A DNA stretch of 36,091 nucleotides from an uncultured Myxococcales bacterium (lineage in GTDB: Bacteria; Myxococcota_A; Polyangia; Palsa-1104; JAEUJZ01): assembly GCA_937868485.1 (NCBI GenBank), contig CALMML010000473.1, positions 1-36,091 of the forward strand. The letters run 5' to 3'. Positions 32,813-36,091 of this stretch are shown one piece after another. A model generated the notes under the pieces. That model ran no database searches and was not told the origin of the DNA. It saw only the letters and a list, made by a program, of their open reading frames with translations. The translations under genes and the position numbers were made by a program. Every line of letters begins with the position of its first letter. Position 1 is the first letter of the stretch.

Positions 32813-34081
32813 GTGTCTGGAACGTCTTCGTCGACAAATGCTGTAAATGCGTCCTTTTTTGGCTGGGCGGTGCTGCTCTGTGTCAGCCTTGCGCTATTCG
32901 GTAGCTACTATCTGTACGACGCGCTGGGAATGGTCGCAGACTGGATCTTGAAAGATCATCACCTGAGCGAGTCACAGTACGGACTCCTTTCCGGTACGTA
33001 CGGAATCGCAGGAATGCTGGCGCTGCTCTTTGGCGGACATCTGATTGATCGGCTGGGAACCAAGCGATCGATCTTGCTGTTTGCATCGATCTCGACGCTG
33101 GCTGGAGTGGTCACCGCAGCGACGTCAGGATTCTTCGGACTCCTGCTCGGGCGATTCCTGCTGGGCATGGGATCTGAGCCGCTGAGCATTGCTTCAAGCA
33201 CCGTGCTTGCTCGCTACTGGAAGGGACGTTCGGTGGCCTTTGCATTTGGCCTAAGCCTGACGCTCTGTCGCTTGGGAACCGTTGCTGCGAATCGATCTCC
33301 GCAGTGGGCTCATTCGCTGTATGAAACGGGATCTTCGGCGGCTCCCTTGCGCCTGGCTGCGATCGTTGGCGGAATCTGTCTGCTGGCCGCGCTCGGTAAC
33401 TATCTGGTGGAGCAGCGCGCCGAGCGTCGACTTGCTCTTCCTACCGCCGGAGCCACCGATAAGCTGAGCGTATCCGAGATCCGCAGCTTCGATCGGAACT
33501 ACTGGCTGCTGCTGGGAATCTGCGTGGCGTACTACGCGATGGTGTTTCCGTTTCAGTCGTTCGCGACCAAGCTGCTTATCGAAGGACACGGACTTTCGCG
33601 AGAACATGCGGGCGCGCTGCTGAGCTACTTACCGACTTGCGCGATGATTGCGACACCGCTGTTTGGTGCGCTGGTCGATCGCATCGGACGACGCACGCAG
33701 CTGCTGTTTTTGGGTCTTGTGCTGACGCTTCCGGTGTTTCCGCTGCTGGCCTTTCGCACCGTTTCACCGACGATACCGATCCTGTTTCTGTGTGTGTCCT
33801 TTTCGCTGATTCCTGCGGTGCTATGGCCATCGGTTCCGCTGGTCGTTCCAGAGCGTCGCTTGGCAACAGCCTATTCTTTGATGACCGTGATTCAGCAGTT
33901 TTCGATCTGGGCGATCTCGGCAGGGCTTGGTGCGATGAATGATCTGTCACAAGCGAGCGCGCAGCATCCCGCAGGCTATCAGCCGGGCATGTGGCTGCTG
34001 ACTTCGCTGGCCGGAATTGGTGCGCTGTGTGGTGCGATCCTGCTGATCCGGCATCGCGGTGGCAGTGCAAAGGGTCTGTAG
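32813..34081 (+). CDS. MFS transporter, MFSD1-like
   Basis: A 422-residue major facilitator protein with about 12 membrane segments. The loop 2-3 motif is GGHLIDRLGTKR (74-85); LGRFLLGMGSEPLSIASSTV (112-131) and YWKGRSVAFAFGLSLTLCRL (135-154) resemble the MFSD1 group, characterised in animals as lysosomal dipeptide carriers. That resemblance is from memory of the family and suggests a peptide-type or other small solute; the substrate is open. The GTG at 32813 is chosen because it gives a short cytosolic N-terminus before helix 1. It has its own 116-bp upstream gap and converges on the DUF72 gene. Confidence 0.88.
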   Translation: MSGTSSSTNAVNASFFGWAVLLCVSLALFGSYYLYDALGMVADWILKDHHLSESQYGLLSGTYGIAGMLALLFGGHLIDRLGTKRSILLFASISTLAGVVTAATSGFFGLLLGRFLLGMGSEPLSIASSTVLARYWKGRSVAFAFGLSLTLCRLGTVAANRSPQWAHSLYETGSSAAPLRLAAIVGGICLLAALGNYLVEQRAERRLALPTAGATDKLSVSEIRSFDRNYWLLLGICVAYYAMVFPFQSFATKLLIEGHGLSREHAGALLSYLPTCAMIATPLFGALVDRIGRRTQLLFLGLVLTLPVFPLLAFRTVSPTIPILFLCVSFSLIPAVLWPSVPLVVPERRLATAYSLMTVIQQFSIWAISAGLGAMNDLSQASAQHPAGYQPGMWLLTSLAGIGALCGAILLIRHRGGSAKGL

Positions 34082-34127
34082 AAAATCAGACTCAGTCCAA
34101 GCACTGCTGGTGCGTACGAGCGGCTTG

Positions 34128-35135
34128 CTAATACAGCGCGGCTTGAAGTTCTGCGACGGTGGTTGGCGCGTGTCCTTCCAAGTGATTGTTGACAAGGACA
34201 TACGCTCTCTGTTCGATCGGGAGACTCCGCAGCACGGTCAAGATGTCGTTTCGTGCATCGGTTGCGCGCTGCTGCAAGCGATCGTAGGGAGCCCACTTGG
34301 ACGCCTCTGCATAGCGCATCCCAAAGCGAAGCAGCGCACGAATCACATACACCGGCCAGTGTGGTGAAGCCTTCAGCATCAGCGCAAACTGATCCGCGAT
34401 CGATGGCATCTTGGTCCACGCGTTTAGGACATGCGATGCACCATGCGCAGACAGGATCGAAAAGTAGCGCTGGGTCAGGTGAAAATCGGTGCGAAGCTCG
34501 ACGGTGATTTCCCCTGAAAAGGACTTCCGAACCTCTGTCAAAAAGTGATCAAGAAGACGACAGAACTCGGGCTCTGTCATGTCGCTTTCCTGAAGTTCCA
34601 GAATCAGTGGACCGAGCAGATCACCCAGCTCATCTTGCAGCGGCTGCGCGACTTCTTCCAGAAAGCGAGCTGGATCCAGATAGTGCGAGTTCAGCGGATC
34701 GGAAAGTCGCCACTCTTGCTGCTGTTGCGGGGTGTAGCGACTGACGGTTAGCTCGTGAAAGACCTTTGGACACAGTCTGACTGGCTCAGGAATCGCGCGC
34801 AGCATCGCGGCATACTTTCGCAGTAGTGACCGTCGAGAAGCTGGCTTCACATAGTACATGTTGTCCGCGCCCGCGCAGCGAAAGTGCGGATCGCGAGCGT
34901 ACTCTGCCAAGCACAGATCCGTGAAGCGACTGCTGGATCCGTACGCTTTCACATCGCGATACACACCGCCATCCCAGCCGGGATACGCCCACGAGCTGGT
35001 TCCGAAACAGCGGGTGCTCGGACCCAGCTTGGGCGGCGAGGGCAGCGTGCTCGGATCGAACAAATGGCTGGCTCTTCCTTCCGGCTTGGGAGGAGCGGAC
35101 ACAGACTCTGCAAACAGCGAAAACTGCTGCGCCAT
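34128..35135 (-). CDS. DUF72 (YecE-like) protein
   Basis: A 335-residue DUF72 family member, a TIM-barrel-like family with no settled function. Signatures: CFGTSSWAYPGWDGGVY (43-59), then FTDLCLAEYARD, YYVKPA, CPKVFHELT, LQESD, VELRTDF, and the C-terminal YVLVNNHLEGHAPTTV, all in the expected order. An N-terminal extension of about 40 residues rich in Pro/Ser precedes it. ATG 35135 is preferred to TTG 35201, which would run towards the divergent gene at 35211. No clear ribosome-binding site is seen. Confidence 0.88.
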   Translation of the reverse strand: MAQQFSLFAESVSAPPKPEGRASHLFDPSTLPSPPKLGPSTRCFGTSSWAYPGWDGGVYRDVKAYGSSSRFTDLCLAEYARDPHFRCAGADNMYYVKPASRRSLLRKYAAMLRAIPEPVRLCPKVFHELTVSRYTPQQQQEWRLSDPLNSHYLDPARFLEEVAQPLQDELGDLLGPLILELQESDMTEPEFCRLLDHFLTEVRKSFSGEITVELRTDFHLTQRYFSILSAHGASHVLNAWTKMPSIADQFALMLKASPHWPVYVIRALLRFGMRYAEASKWAPYDRLQQRATDARNDILTVLRSLPIEQRAYVLVNNHLEGHAPTTVAELQAALY

Positions 35136-35210
35136 GCGCAAGGGAATGCCACAGCGTACGGCCTTGCGACAAGCGTTGACTGACTGCGGAGGTTGTGACA
35201 ATTCCAGAGC

Positions 35211-35837
35211 GTGCGTTTCCGACGAAAACTACTGCTCCTGCTGGTGATTCTGCTTTCGACCCGTACGGCGCGGGCTGACATTCCCAAAGAAGCGGACTTT
35301 CGCAAAGTGACCGACTGGCTGTGGCTGCTGGCCGGTGCGGCATCGGGACTTGTCCTGCACGAAGGTGGCCATGTGCTGCTGGATGTTGCGACGGGAAGTG
35401 AGCCCGAGCTACGCAAGGTTGCGCTGGGACCGTTTCCGTTTTTTGCGATTCAACCGACGAAGGTGCAGTCGCCGCAGCAGATTTACGCGATCTCGATGAT
35501 GGGCTTTGCGACGCAGGGCCTGTATTCCGAGCTGATCTTGGGCATCGACCCGAGGCTGCGCGAGCATCACAGACCGTTTCTCAAGGGACTGCTTGGCTTT
35601 CACGTTGTGCTGTCGGTGGGCTACGCGGTGACGGGACTGGCTGGCATTGGTCCACCGCAGAGCGACGTCAACAGCATGGCGCGCGCACTGCGTGTTCCGT
35701 CGTGGGGCACTGGGCTCCTGGTGCTGGTACCAGCGGCGTGTGACCTGTATCGCTACTTTGTGCCGGACTCTCGCTGGGCGCCGTGGGTCAGCCTCGGAGG
35801 CAAGCTGACGATGGTCGGTGCGGCAGCGGCGTTCTGA
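35211..35837 (+). CDS. Small membrane protein with an HEGGH motif
   Basis: A 208-residue protein I do not recognise. A signal-like N-terminus (LLLLLVILLSTRTARA) precedes a hydrophobic segment that carries LHEGGHVLLD (His50, Glu51, His54), an HExxH zinc-site pattern placed in a membrane helix as in M50 site-2 proteases or M48-like proteins. Further membrane segments are at about 115-145 and 160-180. The second conserved motif of M50 proteases (N-x2-P-x3-DG) was not found, so protease activity is doubtful. GTG 35211 is the only sensible start; GGAGG lies too far upstream (about 17 bp) to be a typical site. Divergent from the DUF72 gene. Confidence 0.72.
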   Translation: MRFRRKLLLLLVILLSTRTARADIPKEADFRKVTDWLWLLAGAASGLVLHEGGHVLLDVATGSEPELRKVALGPFPFFAIQPTKVQSPQQIYAISMMGFATQGLYSELILGIDPRLREHHRPFLKGLLGFHVVLSVGYAVTGLAGIGPPQSDVNSMARALRVPSWGTGLLVLVPAACDLYRYFVPDSRWAPWVSLGGKLTMVGAAAAF

Positions 35838-35899
35838 TCGCGCGCGCTTCGACTCGGCACACCTCGCGATGTTGGCTGCGTTCCGAGCAGGCGCAACCC

Positions 35900-35929
35900 T
35901 TGGTCTTTATTACATTTATTGTATATATT
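35900..35929 (+). promoter_or_regulatory. AT-rich putative promoter of the Ser/Thr kinase gene
   Basis: A markedly AT-rich island in GC-rich surroundings. TTGGTC (35900-35905) and TATATT (35924-35929) are separated by 18 bp and could be -35 and -10 elements; the -35 match is poor. The start codon is 50 bp downstream of the -10. Confidence 0.35.
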
Positions 35930-35978
35930 GTGATTCAAGATACGAAATGATAGCCTGATCATCGAGGTTCTAGCGCCC

Positions 35979-36091
35979 ATGTCCGAGCCTAGGCTTGGTC
36001 CCTACCGACTGATACGTAAGCTCAGCCAAGGTGGCATGGGCGCGGTCTATGAGGGATTTCACGACGCGGTCGAGCGCCCCGTCGCGATCAA
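35979..36091 (+). CDS. Hanks-type Ser/Thr protein kinase (5' end, truncated by window edge)
   Basis: Only the first 37 codons are in the window. From ATG 35979 the protein reads into YRLIRKLSQGGMGAVYEGF and then VAI, with the expected catalytic Lys cut off at the edge. The glycine-rich loop SQGGMGAVYEG is the standard PknB/Stk pattern with Gln where many members have Gly-x-Gly. Such kinases signal in the cytosol, often with membrane or sensor domains C-terminal to the kinase; those are beyond the window. The frame is too short for most ORF scans. Confidence 0.88.
   Translation, partial: MSEPRLGPYRLIRKLSQGGMGAVYEGFHDAVERPVAI

Noticed and set aside
1-36091. Prophage, insertion sequence or integrated element at the tRNA-Glu gene
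   Set aside because: No transposase, integrase or phage gene was seen, and no duplicated tRNA 3' end was noticed in the window.

Overview
The window looks like chromosomal DNA of a Gram-negative, menaquinone-using bacterium. It is GC-rich by eye (about 60%), densely packed, and many genes overlap start-to-stop by 4 bp. A TonB-dependent receptor, a polysaccharide export lipoprotein and several outer-membrane barrel-like proteins show that an outer membrane is present. A Hanks-type Ser/Thr kinase begins at the right edge, and RNase J and a short export protein are also present. Together these fit Myxococcota or another former deltaproteobacterial lineage. That placement is an inference; no ribosomal or marker gene was seen that would settle it.

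Positions 1-13,432 hold an almost complete route from dehydroquinate to demethylmenaquinone. A plus-strand menaquinone operon (menF end, menD-menH fusion, menB, menA, menC, menE) is translationally coupled throughout. A minus-strand pair follows: a fused dehydroquinate dehydratase/shikimate dehydrogenase, and a hotdog thioesterase likely to release DHNA from its CoA ester. A second plus-strand operon has a shikimate kinase/dehydroquinate synthase fusion, aroA and aroC. Three two-domain fusions cover six steps. DAHP synthase and the final methyltransferase (MenG/UbiE) are not in the window. An 11-bp tandem array starts in the last codons of aroC and fills the gap to the next, convergent gene.

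Positions 13.5-20.6 kb are a housekeeping and envelope mix: RNase J (minus), pterin-4a-carbinolamine dehydratase, a TonB-dependent receptor, a secreted or membrane-anchored ADA2-like adenosine deaminase (minus), tRNA-Glu(UUC) with a hairpin downstream, and a YkuE-like metallophosphoesterase (minus).

Positions 20.6-24.5 kb form a compact exopolysaccharide-type operon: short export protein, WecG/TagA glycosyltransferase, NodB-type deacetylase. It is closed by a strange 545-residue protein that looks like the molybdenum-binding subunit of xanthine dehydrogenases but lacks the cofactor-binding and catalytic motifs.

Positions 24.6-30.3 kb have three barrel-type outer-membrane proteins around a three-gene flavoenzyme (Fe-S/FAD subunit, stand-alone BFD-like ferredoxin, DAO-family subunit). 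This resembles sarcosine oxidase/HcnABC/opine oxidases but is split differently. A second, unrelated 11-bp tandem array lies here, again between convergent genes.

Positions 30.3-36.1 kb have a lipoprotein esterase coupled to one of the barrels, a TPR lipoprotein, an MFSD1-like transporter, a DUF72 protein, a small membrane protein with an HEGGH motif, and the first 37 codons of the Ser/Thr kinase.
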